A stretch of 64,000 bases of DNA, taken from assembly GCA_039817885.1 (NCBI GenBank), contig JBCBUY010000002.1, positions 1 to 64,000 on the forward strand, written 5' to 3'. The notes below the pieces were generated by a model. That model was not told the DNA's origin and ran no database searches. It saw nothing but the letters and a program-made list of their open reading frames with translations. Of this stretch, positions 1 through 7,366 are shown piece by piece (position 1 is the stretch's first letter; each line of letters begins with the position of its first letter). This DNA comes from CALLCD01 sp039817885. Its GTDB lineage: Bacteria; Pseudomonadota; Alphaproteobacteria; Caulobacterales; Hyphomonadaceae. The translations under genes were made by a program, and so were the position numbers.

Positions 1-90
1 CATCCGGAAGACTCCCTCGCCCAGCTATCCGGCCTCGTCCAAAATTACTCCGTGCCGCGCCATATGATCCAAGCTGCTGGGACTGGTTGA
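1..90 (+). CDS. 3' end of an unidentified protein (partial)
   Basis: An open frame runs from the window edge (HPEDSLAQLSG...) to a TGA at 88-90, and purH starts 65 bases later on the same strand. Early codons favour G or C at the third position, as in the neighbouring genes, which is the only support that it is coding. The 29 residues match no family I recognise. It could be chance open frame, so confidence is low. Confidence 0.3.
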   Translation, partial: HPEDSLAQLSGLVQNYSVPRHMIQAAGTG

Positions 91-155
91 CCGGTTTGAC
101 TCCCGATGTCATGCGGGCGTCATCAAACTGATGCCTGGTGGGAGCCGCCTCCGAC

Positions 156-1745
156 ATGACAAACACGAATGTGCGCGTTCGGCGCGCTCTTATATCCGTT
201 TCCGATAAATCTGGCCTCGTCGATCGTGCAAAGCGCCTCGCCGAGCTGGGGGTTGAACTGGTGTCGACGGGAGGGACAGCAACAACGCTTGCCGCAGCTG
301 GCCTCGCCGTGAAAGATGTCGCTGACTTGACGGGCTTTCCAGAAATGATGGATGGCCGGGTAAAGACACTACACCCTGTTGTCCATGGCGGCCTGTTGTA
401 TCTTCGCGATAATCCTGATCACATCGCCGCGGCCGAAGCCCACGGAATCGGGGCCATCGACCTCGTCTATATCAACCTCTATCCGTTCGAAGCGACGGTC
501 GCCGCTGGAAGAGACTTCGATACATGTATTGAGAATATAGACATTGGCGGACCGGCCATGCTCCGGGCCGCTGCAAAGAACCATGGGTTCGTGGCGGTAT
601 GCACGGATGGTGAAGATGTCGATTCCGCACTTGAGACGATGGAGGCAAATGGTGGCAACACAACTGCCGAGCTCCGCAAACACCTGTCGGCAAAAACCTA
701 CGCCCGGACGGCGGCTTACGACGCCGCAATATCAAGTTGGTATGCGGAGCAATTGGGCGACACAGCGCCGGACTGGACAGGTTTCGGTGGTTCGCTTCAA
801 GAAGCTCTGCGCTATGGCGAAAATCCACATCAATCGGCTGCCTTCTACACAACGGGACAAGTGAGGCCAGGTGTTGCAACTGCGCGGCAGATCCAGGGTA
901 AAGCCTTGTCCTACAATAACATCAACGACACAGATGCGGCCTATGAATTAATCGGTGAGTTGGGCGGCGATCAACCCGCCGTTGCCATCATAAAGCACGC
1001 AAATCCGTGTGGTGTCGCAATTGGGGAGACGGCGCTTGCGGCCTATGAAGCGGCGCTGGCTTGCGACGCAACCTCTGCTTTTGGCGGTATCGTAGCGCTG
1101 AACAGACCCTTGGACGCCGAGACGGCTGGTGCCATTACTCGGATATTCACAGAAGTTGTTATTGCTCCGGGTGCAGATAATGATGCTCTGGATATATTTG
1201 CCAAGAAGAAAAATCTCCGCCTGCTGCTTACCGATGACATCCCCGATCCGACGGCACGCGGTTCGGTAGTAAAGACCGTAGCCGGAGGACTTCTCGTCCA
1301 GTCTCGAGATAATGGCCGTATTGAGAAATCGGATCTCAAAGTTGTGACAAAACGGTCGCCAAGCAATGCCGAGCTTGAAGACCTTCTGTTCGCGTGGCGG
1401 GTCGCAAAGCACGTCAAGTCGAACACAATTGTCTACGCGAAAGACGGCTCGACCGCCGGAATTGGAGCCGGTCAGATGAGCCGAATAGATGCTGCGCGCA
1501 TCGCAGCCTTGAAAGCGGAAGATGCGGCGAAAGCCGCGGGCTGGTCGGAACCGAGGACCAAAGGCTGTGTTGCGGCATCTGACGCGTTCTTTCCGTTTGC
1601 TGATGGCTTACTTCAAGCCGCGTCGGCCGGCGCGACAGCTGTTATCCAACCGGGTGGCTCTATTCGAGACGACGAGGTAATCGCGGCGGCCGACGAGGCT
1701 GGGCTCGCGATGGTGTTCACGGGCATACGCCATTTCCGACATTGA
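156..1745 (+). CDS. purH: Bifunctional AICAR transformylase / IMP cyclohydrolase PurH
   Basis: PurH catalyses the last two steps of de novo purine synthesis: formyl transfer from 10-formyl-THF to AICAR, then ring closure to IMP, in the cytoplasm. The N-terminal MGS-like cyclohydrolase domain starts with RRALISVSDKSGL. The C-terminal transformylase domain shows RYGENPHQSAAFY, KALSYNNINDTDAA, IKHANPCG, SDAFFPFADG and QPGGSIRDDE. At 529 residues it has the usual family length. I chose the ATG at 156 because GGTGGGAG lies about 11 bases upstream; the in-frame GTG at 138 sits inside that ribosome binding site. It stands alone, with a transporter gene 61 bases downstream. Confidence 0.97.
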   Translation: MTNTNVRVRRALISVSDKSGLVDRAKRLAELGVELVSTGGTATTLAAAGLAVKDVADLTGFPEMMDGRVKTLHPVVHGGLLYLRDNPDHIAAAEAHGIGAIDLVYINLYPFEATVAAGRDFDTCIENIDIGGPAMLRAAAKNHGFVAVCTDGEDVDSALETMEANGGNTTAELRKHLSAKTYARTAAYDAAISSWYAEQLGDTAPDWTGFGGSLQEALRYGENPHQSAAFYTTGQVRPGVATARQIQGKALSYNNINDTDAAYELIGELGGDQPAVAIIKHANPCGVAIGETALAAYEAALACDATSAFGGIVALNRPLDAETAGAITRIFTEVVIAPGADNDALDIFAKKKNLRLLLTDDIPDPTARGSVVKTVAGGLLVQSRDNGRIEKSDLKVVTKRSPSNAELEDLLFAWRVAKHVKSNTIVYAKDGSTAGIGAGQMSRIDAARIAALKAEDAAKAAGWSEPRTKGCVAASDAFFPFADGLLQAASAGATAVIQPGGSIRDDEVIAAADEAGLAMVFTGIRHFRH

Positions 1746-1806
1746 ATTGATGCAGCCATCCGGCACCATGTAGAGTGACGCTGAGGCAGGTTGCTAGGGA
1801 CAGGTC

Positions 1807-2667
1807 ATGACGTCCACAGCGCTTGCCTACTCTCTGTGTTTTATCTCTGCCATAACGGTTGCGGCTGCAGGCTTCTTTGCAAAGCGCGGCGGAGATGTGC
1901 TTGTCGCGCGATCCGTCCTGTCCATTGGCATGGCGTTGACCGTGTTACCGTTTGCGTTCTTTGTGCCGCTGCCGCGCCTGGAGCACCTTCATCTCTTTGC
2001 CCTCGCATCGAGCGTACACTGGGCCTACCAAATGGCGATGATCTCTGCCCTTCACCGTGGAGACTTGTCGCTCGTATTCCCCGTTATGCGCGGATTGGGG
2101 CCGCTCATGGCCGGCCTGTTTGCGATTTTTGTCCTGAATGAAACCTTCTCGCCGGCCGGTTGGATTGGGTTATTGCTGGCATCCGGAGCTGTCATTCTAT
2201 TCGCCAGGCCCACAAAGACAGGAGAGGATGGCAGACAGACAGACCGGCTTGCGCTCGTTTTTTCGGGGCTAACGGCAATTGGTATAGGCGCCTATACGGT
2301 AACGGACGCATTTGTCGTTCGAAATCTGCCGGCACCCGAAACCTTCATTGTCTGGTTATTCCTATTGGATTGGATCGGCGTGGCCTTTGTCGCCGTCATT
2401 CGTCGCAGGGGGCGTCTCATTTCGAGCTATAGGCCCGTGCTGAAAGATGGCATGCTCGGTGGTATCGTTGGCGCGATTTCCTATTCGGCGGCGCTCTACT
2501 CGTTCACCTTGATCGATGCGGCCCTGGTGGCGGCGTTAAGGGAGACGTCTGTCATATTTGCCGCGATCATGGGAGCGGTTTGGCTGAAGGAGGGGTTTGG
2601 TCCAAGGCGTATCATTGCGGCGGCCATTATGGCCTCTGGCCTGATCATGATGCAGGTCTTCGGCTAG
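1807..2667 (+). CDS. EamA/DMT family inner-membrane transporter
   Basis: The protein has 286 residues and is almost wholly hydrophobic, with about ten predicted membrane helices arranged as two similar halves. The halves start near residues 1 (the FISAITVAAAGFFAKRGG region) and 148 (the LVFSGLTAIGIGAYTVTDAF region). This is the pattern of the drug/metabolite transporter superfamily, which exports small metabolites or amino acids. VFPVMRGLGPLMAGLFAIFV is typical of EamA repeats. GGGACAGG precedes the ATG at a good distance. The substrate cannot be read from the sequence. Confidence 0.85.
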   Translation: MTSTALAYSLCFISAITVAAAGFFAKRGGDVLVARSVLSIGMALTVLPFAFFVPLPRLEHLHLFALASSVHWAYQMAMISALHRGDLSLVFPVMRGLGPLMAGLFAIFVLNETFSPAGWIGLLLASGAVILFARPTKTGEDGRQTDRLALVFSGLTAIGIGAYTVTDAFVVRNLPAPETFIVWLFLLDWIGVAFVAVIRRRGRLISSYRPVLKDGMLGGIVGAISYSAALYSFTLIDAALVAALRETSVIFAAIMGAVWLKEGFGPRRIIAAAIMASGLIMMQVFG

Positions 2668-2768
2668 TGCCACTTGTTTTATATTCGATATGCAATATTT
2701 TATTCATGGTGCCGCGCAACACCTTGACGGACGTGCAGCCGAGAGCAATCTGAACAAAGTGACCTGCC

Positions 2769-3425
2769 ATGCAAACAGAGACCCCACCCATGAGCGACTC
2801 AAAACCAAATGACCTAAATCGCGCTGCCGACAAGGCCAATCAGATCTGGGGAGATCTGGTGCCGGTTGTTCTGTTTATTGTGATCTATAATGTCCTTCGC
2901 CGATTCCCTGACGATCGTGCCTTGTTCAATCCGGAGACATCCCTGTATTGGGCAACCGGGGCATTAATCGCCGCGACATTGGCTGTGGTTGGCCTGAAGC
3001 TTTATAATAGGGAGCCCATCCCGCCATTTCTGCTCGTATCTTCGCTTATCGTTGGAGGGTTCGGCACGCTGGGGATCGTTCTCCAGGATAAGGCGTTTAT
3101 CTACCATAAGCCGACAATTCAGAATCTGTTCCTGGCGGCCATCATTTTTGGAGGGTTCCTCTTTGGGCGGAACATTTGGAGGGATATGTTCAAATCTGTC
3201 TTCAGCCTTCCAGATTTTGCCTGGCGAACCCTTGCTATCCGATGGGGGCTGTTCTTCGTAGCCATGGCGGCATGGAATGAGATTCAGCTGCTGATCTTCT
3301 CCGAGGACGTCTGGGCCAATTGGAAACTGGGCAATATGGTGATCGTAATCCTGTTCGGAATCGCGAACACTCCGTACACGCTAAAGCATCTGATCGACGA
3401 CGTACCAGCAGACGCGAAGGCTTGA
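2769..3425 (+). CDS. Inner-membrane septation protein, YciB/IspZ family
   Basis: This 218-residue protein has about six membrane helices, and matches the YciB/IspZ (septation protein A) family. Family traits visible are an early helix with VVLFIVIYNVLRR, the block DKAFIYHKPTIQNLFLAAIIFGG, and WRTLAIRWGLFFVAMAAWNE. Family members are linked to cell-envelope synthesis and division, but the exact biochemistry is not settled. In many alphaproteobacteria this gene lies beside the cytochrome c maturation genes, as here. The start is uncertain: ATG at 2769 or the in-frame ATG at 2790, and neither has a clear Shine-Dalgarno sequence. Confidence 0.85.
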   Translation: MQTETPPMSDSKPNDLNRAADKANQIWGDLVPVVLFIVIYNVLRRFPDDRALFNPETSLYWATGALIAATLAVVGLKLYNREPIPPFLLVSSLIVGGFGTLGIVLQDKAFIYHKPTIQNLFLAAIIFGGFLFGRNIWRDMFKSVFSLPDFAWRTLAIRWGLFFVAMAAWNEIQLLIFSEDVWANWKLGNMVIVILFGIANTPYTLKHLIDDVPADAKA

Positions 3426-3777
3426 AGCGGACACTGGTCGAGCCATCGAACCACTGTTTTGATACGCAAAAAATAGCGTACACGAACAATAGTCTACAGA
3501 TCTCACTGGACCACTATTCCCGTATTTGGTGATAAGCGCGATCTGCCAAAACGCCCTCTTTGACGCTGTTTATGCACAGACTTGCAGCAATATCGCGCAT
3601 TGTGTTGCCATCATTGAGAAGTTTTTGCGCGGGGGCGGAATATATGCGATATATATTTCTATCGCGCTATGGGGGAACTTGCTTGATCCGTACCCCGCAG
3701 CGTTTAACCAGTGTGTTCCAGCTGATTTTGAGCGCTGTGATGCACTTCGGGTGGGGTATCAAATTTAGAGGTCTGCA
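3426..3777. other. 352-bp intergenic region with an AT-rich palindrome
   Basis: No convincing gene is present; the open frames here are short and have no recognisable product. The one feature is ATATAT-GCG-ATATAT at 3640-3654, a 6-3-6 inverted repeat in an AT-rich stretch about 125 bases before the MarR start codon. It could be an operator for that regulator, but AT repeats are palindromic by nature, so this is weak. Confidence 0.3.
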
Positions 3778-4362
3778 ATGACAAACAATTCAGTGGGGCC
3801 TGATGGCTTTAGCTTGGGAAGTTCGGCTAGCCATCTTCTGCACAGGGCGCAGCAAATTGCTGCGGGGCGTTCTTCAGAGGCGTTAAGAGAGGCTGGAATA
3901 ACCCTGAGGCAATTCTCAGTACTCGCAGCAATATCCCTAGATGAGGGGGTAAGCCAGAGCAAACTCGTAGAGCTGACCGGCATCGATCGGTCGACGCTCG
4001 CCGATATGGCTGCGCGTATGGAGACGGCAAAACTCATCAAGCGTGTGCCGTCAAAGACCGACGCACGGGCCAAAGCCGTCACACTAATGGCGGCAGGCCG
4101 TAAGGCACTCAGCAAGGCGATGCCTGGCGTTGTTGCGGCAGATGAGTCCCTGCTCGAGGCGTTGCCAAAATCACGCCGAGACAGCTTTATCAGCGCGTTG
4201 GGTGTGATCGCAGATGCTCCCGAAGCACCTGCTCCGGTGAGCGAGCCTGCTCCAGCACCGACTCCCGCGCCAGCGAAACCGGCCCCGGCAAAGAAAAAGC
4301 CGACCAAAGCTGAAAGCAAATCGAAAAAGAAAAAGTCTACCAAGAAGAGCAAGAAAAAGTAG
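3778..4362 (+). CDS. MarR-family regulator with a lysine/alanine/proline-rich C-terminal tail
   Basis: Residues 1 to about 145 form a MarR winged-helix fold. Visible parts are GITLRQFSVLAAISLDEGVS, the recognition helix region LVELTGIDRSTLADMAARME, and the wing RVPSKTDARAKAVTLMAAGR. From about residue 147 the chain changes to a low-complexity tail of roughly 48 residues, first rich in Pro/Ala/Glu and then almost pure Lys/Ser. This resembles histone H1-like extensions and should add non-specific DNA binding. GAGG lies about ten bases before the ATG. It converges with ccmG. Ligand and targets are unknown. The tail is unusual for MarR proteins. Confidence 0.85.
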   Translation: MTNNSVGPDGFSLGSSASHLLHRAQQIAAGRSSEALREAGITLRQFSVLAAISLDEGVSQSKLVELTGIDRSTLADMAARMETAKLIKRVPSKTDARAKAVTLMAAGRKALSKAMPGVVAADESLLEALPKSRRDSFISALGVIADAPEAPAPVSEPAPAPTPAPAKPAPAKKKPTKAESKSKKKKSTKKSKKK

Positions 4363-4365
4363 ACA

Positions 4366-4878
4366 TCAAAGCAGACCGCCAATGCGATCAAGGTCTTTGG
4401 GGCTTAAAGGTCCCCGAATGTGCAGTATGACTGTGCCATCGGCTCCAATAACAAAGGTTTCCGGCACACCGGTTAGACCAAAATCAAGCCCGCCTTGGCC
4501 ATCCTCGTCGACCCCAACAATGTGAAACGGGTCGCCGAGACGTTCCAGGAAGGCAGCACCATTAGTTGGCGTGTCTCGGTAAAGAAGACCGTGTAGCCGA
4601 CCCGGATGCCGTTGTCCGAGTTCGATCAAGAGAGGATGCTCGGCGACGCAGGGTGCACACCAGCTGGCAAACAGGTTGACGACGATAGGCTCGCCCTCAT
4701 TGGGCGGGCTAAATTGAATGGCATCAGCCGACTGCAGAACGGGAAAACTTCGTGTCGGCGCAGGCCGATTGTCCGACAAGCTGGTTGTGGGCTTCTCCTC
4801 GCGAAGAAGATTCTGGCCGCCGACAATCGCCAGCCCCAGGAGAGCAAGTAGTGGTAGGATCGCAAACCAACGCGTCAT
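4366..4878 (-). CDS. ccmG: Cytochrome c biogenesis thiol:disulfide protein CcmG/DsbE
   Basis: CcmG is a membrane-anchored periplasmic thioredoxin-like protein that reduces the haem-binding cysteines of apocytochrome c, or the CcmH thiols. The sequence has an N-terminal membrane anchor (about residues 4-22) and a thioredoxin fold with ASWCAPC, giving the active cysteines C74 and C77. The cis-proline loop follows in GLTGVPETFVIGADG. At 170 residues it is of usual length. Its ATG overlaps the ccmD stop by four bases, so the two are translationally coupled at the end of the leftward ccm set. The ccmF, ccmH and ccmI genes are not in this window. Confidence 0.92.
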   Translation of the reverse strand: MTRWFAILPLLALLGLAIVGGQNLLREEKPTTSLSDNRPAPTRSFPVLQSADAIQFSPPNEGEPIVVNLFASWCAPCVAEHPLLIELGQRHPGRLHGLLYRDTPTNGAAFLERLGDPFHIVGVDEDGQGGLDFGLTGVPETFVIGADGTVILHIRGPLSPKDLDRIGGLL

Positions 4879-5039
4879 TTCGGTGCCTCGTCTCCATGAT
4901 TCTGAGAACGATCCAACCTTTCGGCCGCCCTGGCCCGGCGGACGGCGATGAGCACAGTCGCGCTCAGCGTGATCGTCGCAAGAGCATACACCGCCCAGAT
5001 ATAGACCGCATTTTTATCAAAAATAGGCACGAGTTCCAT
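4875..5039 (-). CDS. ccmD: Haem exporter protein CcmD
   Basis: CcmD is a very small single-pass membrane protein that helps release haem-loaded CcmE from the CcmABC complex. The 54-residue product has one helix (AVYIWAVYALATITLSATVL) followed by a basic stretch VRRARAAERL, the typical CcmD form. I chose the ATG at 5039 because a G-rich ribosome binding site (CGGGGG) lies about eight bases upstream and this start just follows the ccmC stop. An upstream in-frame start at 5057 would overlap ccmC by 14 bases. Identification rests on size, topology and position between ccmC and ccmG. Confidence 0.82.
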   Translation of the reverse strand: MELVPIFDKNAVYIWAVYALATITLSATVLIAVRRARAAERLDRSQNHGDEAPK

Positions 5040-5043
5040 ACGG

Positions 5044-5772
5044 CTAAACCCCCGCAAGCACAGCGGCCCTTGCGCGCGCAGCGCGGCGTTCCAGGATTTC
5101 GGTTCTCATGGACAAAAAGACGAGCGCCGAGAACAAAAGCGCATGGCCAGCAATGCCGACGAGAAGCGGGGTGAGATATTCTGCCGACATACTCGGTCCG
5201 TCCACGCGCAACAGGCTTGGGCCTTGGTGAAGCGATGTGAACCAGTCCACGGAAAAGCGAATTAGAGGCACATTGATAATGCCCACCATGGCCAAGATTG
5301 CCCCGGCGCGGGCTGCTTTCTGGCGCGTATCCATAGCGGCGCGTAGAGCCATATAGCCGAGAAACAGGAACAGCATCATAAGGGATGAGACCATCCGCGC
5401 ATCGTCCCACTGCCACCAGGTCCCCCAGGTCGGCTTGCCCCATATCGAGCCCGAGGCCAGGCAAAGTGCCGTATAGATCGCGCCAAGCGGGGCGATACAT
5501 TTGGCCGCTATGTCAGCCAGCTCATGACGCCAGACGAACCAGATAAAGCTCGCCATCGCCATCGCCGAATAGCTCGCTGAAGTAAGAATGGCCGACGGAA
5601 CATGGACGAACAATATCCGTGCAGAATCGCCCTGTACGCGCTCCGGTGGCACCACCCAAAGGCCTTGCCAGACACTGAAGGCAATCATCAGCCCCGCCGC
5701 GGCAAAGCAAATTGGTACCGCATATCGCGAAAATGCCATGAAGCGATAAGGGTTGGCGAGGTAAGAAATCAT
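5044..5772 (-). CDS. ccmC: Haem exporter permease CcmC
   Basis: CcmC is a six-helix inner-membrane protein that presents haem to the chaperone CcmE on the periplasmic side. The tryptophan-rich haem-handling signature WGTWWQWDDAR is at residues 116-126. The two expected haem-ligand histidines are H57 (FVHVPSA) and H182 (SLHQG). Length (242) fits the family. In the leftward ccm set it is separated from ccmB by about 180 bases that carry a protease relic, an unusual break in this normally tight gene group. Confidence 0.94.
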   Translation of the reverse strand: MISYLANPYRFMAFSRYAVPICFAAAGLMIAFSVWQGLWVVPPERVQGDSARILFVHVPSAILTSASYSAMAMASFIWFVWRHELADIAAKCIAPLGAIYTALCLASGSIWGKPTWGTWWQWDDARMVSSLMMLFLFLGYMALRAAMDTRQKAARAGAILAMVGIINVPLIRFSVDWFTSLHQGPSLLRVDGPSMSAEYLTPLLVGIAGHALLFSALVFLSMRTEILERRAARARAAVLAGV

Positions 5773-5781
5773 GCCGACTAT

Positions 5782-5951
5782 TTAGCACGCACTGTGCCGC
5801 GCGCTATAGCGGTACGCCCGCCGGCTGCATCTTGAGGGCGCGATGAAACCGCGCATCGCACTGGAGATTATGCCATGGGCAATTAAGAGCGGAAGCAAGA
5901 TCCTCCGTCCGATCAGATACCAAAGACCGAAGACGAAGCCTCCCTTGGGAA
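5782..5951 (-). pseudogene. Relic of a CPBP-type intramembrane protease C-terminus
   Basis: Between ccmB and ccmC the leftward strand has an open frame ending at the TAA (5782-5784). Its last 55 or so codons read FVFGLWYLIGRR, then LLPLLIAHGIIS, then a basic tail. This hydrophobic FGLxYLxxRRxLxPxIxAHxI pattern is like the C-terminal helix and final histidine motif of CPBP (Abi/CAAX) intramembrane proteases. Upstream, the frame runs into ccmB in a different reading frame and looks non-coding. No start codon with a ribosome binding site gives a whole protein. I read it as a leftover 3' fragment, but it could be chance hydrophobicity. Confidence 0.38.
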
Positions 5952-6620
5952 TTAGCCTACGCCGAGCCGAAGCGCCGCGCCCATGCCGAAGGGAGCAACG
6001 GCCAGAGCAAAAAGCGTTGATGCCGCCAGAAGATACGCTTCCGGTGGCATCGCGACCGTGCTCGTGACCGTCAGGGCTCCGAAAATGGCCGTCGGCACAT
6101 AAAAGGGCAATGCGATCAGCGCGATCAATAATCCTCCCCTGCGGACCCCGGCCGCAAGGCTCGCCCCAAAGCCTCCCCAAAAGAAGAAGGCAAGCCCGCC
6201 GAGTCCATAACTGACCGCCGCTCGAGGCCAGTAAGAGGCCTCGATTCCGAGGATCAGACCGAGAAACGGGGCAAGAATCATGAGCGGCAATCCAGACACG
6301 ATCCAGTGCGCGAAAGTCTTTACCAGCGCAATCTGCGACAAAGGGGTTTCGCCGATGGCCCAAAGGTCGAGCGCACCATCCTCCAGATCAGCCTGGAACA
6401 GGCGCTCCATGGTCACCAGTGAGGCAAGGGCGAGTGCGATCCACAGCACCGCTGGGGCGGCCGCCGCCAAGATTGCTGTCTCCGGCCCAAACGTAATAGG
6501 CACGAGCGTCGCCGCGCCGGCGAAAAAGCCTGCTGGCAGAAGCACGCCGGCTCCTCCGGCCCACGCCTCACCAAGAGCCTGATAAAAGGCAGCTCGTAAA
6601 GGAGCAGCGCGTCCGGTCAC
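5952..6620 (-). CDS. ccmB: Haem exporter permease CcmB
   Basis: CcmB is the membrane partner of the CcmA ATPase in the CcmABCD complex, which frees holo-CcmE. The 222-residue protein has about six helices. It carries family-like blocks such as ALASLVTMERLFQADLEDGA and, near residues 85-100, WAIGETPLSQIALVKTFAHW. It starts at a GTG whose bases overlap the ccmA stop (GTGA), so the two genes are translationally coupled. The reading frame is intact. It is confidently assigned from sequence and position. Confidence 0.92.
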   Translation of the reverse strand: MTGRAAPLRAAFYQALGEAWAGGAGVLLPAGFFAGAATLVPITFGPETAILAAAAPAVLWIALALASLVTMERLFQADLEDGALDLWAIGETPLSQIALVKTFAHWIVSGLPLMILAPFLGLILGIEASYWPRAAVSYGLGGLAFFFWGGFGASLAAGVRRGGLLIALIALPFYVPTAIFGALTVTSTVAMPPEAYLLAASTLFALAVAPFGMGAALRLGVG

Positions 6621-7192
6621 AGAGTGATCTCCCGATCAGGTTGCAGGGGCGACACGCCGTGCACCGACGCAACAACCGCGCCGCCCCTCGCGCAGTGTGC
6701 CGAGATCTGTTCGGCGATCAGCGTTTGGCCGTCATCATCTAATGCTGAGAAAGGCTCATCAAGCAGCCAAACGGGCCGGTCTTCCAGGGCAAAACGACCA
6801 AATGCGCTGCGCCGTCTTTGGCCTGCAGACAAACCTGTTGCCGGCACATCGGCCGCCAAAACCAATCCGTACCGCACCAGTACGGCGTCGATATCGACAT
6901 CGCTCCCCCAGGCTCTGGCCCAATGCATCAGGTGCCGACGAGGGGTCTCATGCGGCTTCAACCCATCGGCATGCCCTAACCAGTGAACCGCGCCGTTAAC
7001 GTTAAGTTTGCCGGCTTCGATGGGGATCAAACCTGCCAACAGTCTGAGCAATGTCGTCTTGCCGGACCCATTCGCGCCTCGCAGAAGGCAGATCTCTCCG
7101 GTGTCGACGGTCAGTGATTTGTTGGTGAACAGCACCCGGTCGCCCCGCATGGCTCCAAGACCTGATGTTTCGATGAGAGAGTGACCGGTCAT
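6617..7192 (-). CDS. ccmA: Haem exporter ATP-binding protein CcmA
   Basis: CcmA is the cytoplasmic ATPase of the CcmABCD complex. Its ATP hydrolysis drives release of haem-loaded CcmE. From the chosen ATG at 7192 it has 191 residues with Walker A GANGSGKTT (39-47), an ABC signature LSAGQRRRSAFGR and Walker B VWLLDEPFSALDD. A longer frame to 7234 exists, but the extra residues do not look like CcmA, and AGG lies eight bases before 7192. It is divergent from acnA across a 174-bp shared promoter region. Confidence 0.93.
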   Translation of the reverse strand: MTGHSLIETSGLGAMRGDRVLFTNKSLTVDTGEICLLRGANGSGKTTLLRLLAGLIPIEAGKLNVNGAVHWLGHADGLKPHETPRRHLMHWARAWGSDVDIDAVLVRYGLVLAADVPATGLSAGQRRRSAFGRFALEDRPVWLLDEPFSALDDDGQTLIAEQISAHCARGGAVVASVHGVSPLQPDREITL

Positions 7193-7366
7193 AGCGAGCC
7201 TGTTTGGCGTGCAAGCAGGGTGCGGGTCAAGCAAGAGAAGGTGCTATTGCGTGTCGCTCTCAACCGGGTCACTGGATCGTCAATCCGCTGCAATTGCACT
7301 TCCCATCAGCCCCCTATACAAGACCCTAAAACCTCAACAGATGCAGCGGATAGGCAAGTAATCACC

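Noticed and set aside
7181..7366. An N-terminal extension of aconitase by 62 codons.
   Set aside because: It runs through the promoter region and overlaps ccmA. The family N-terminus begins at MASLDSFKSK (7367).
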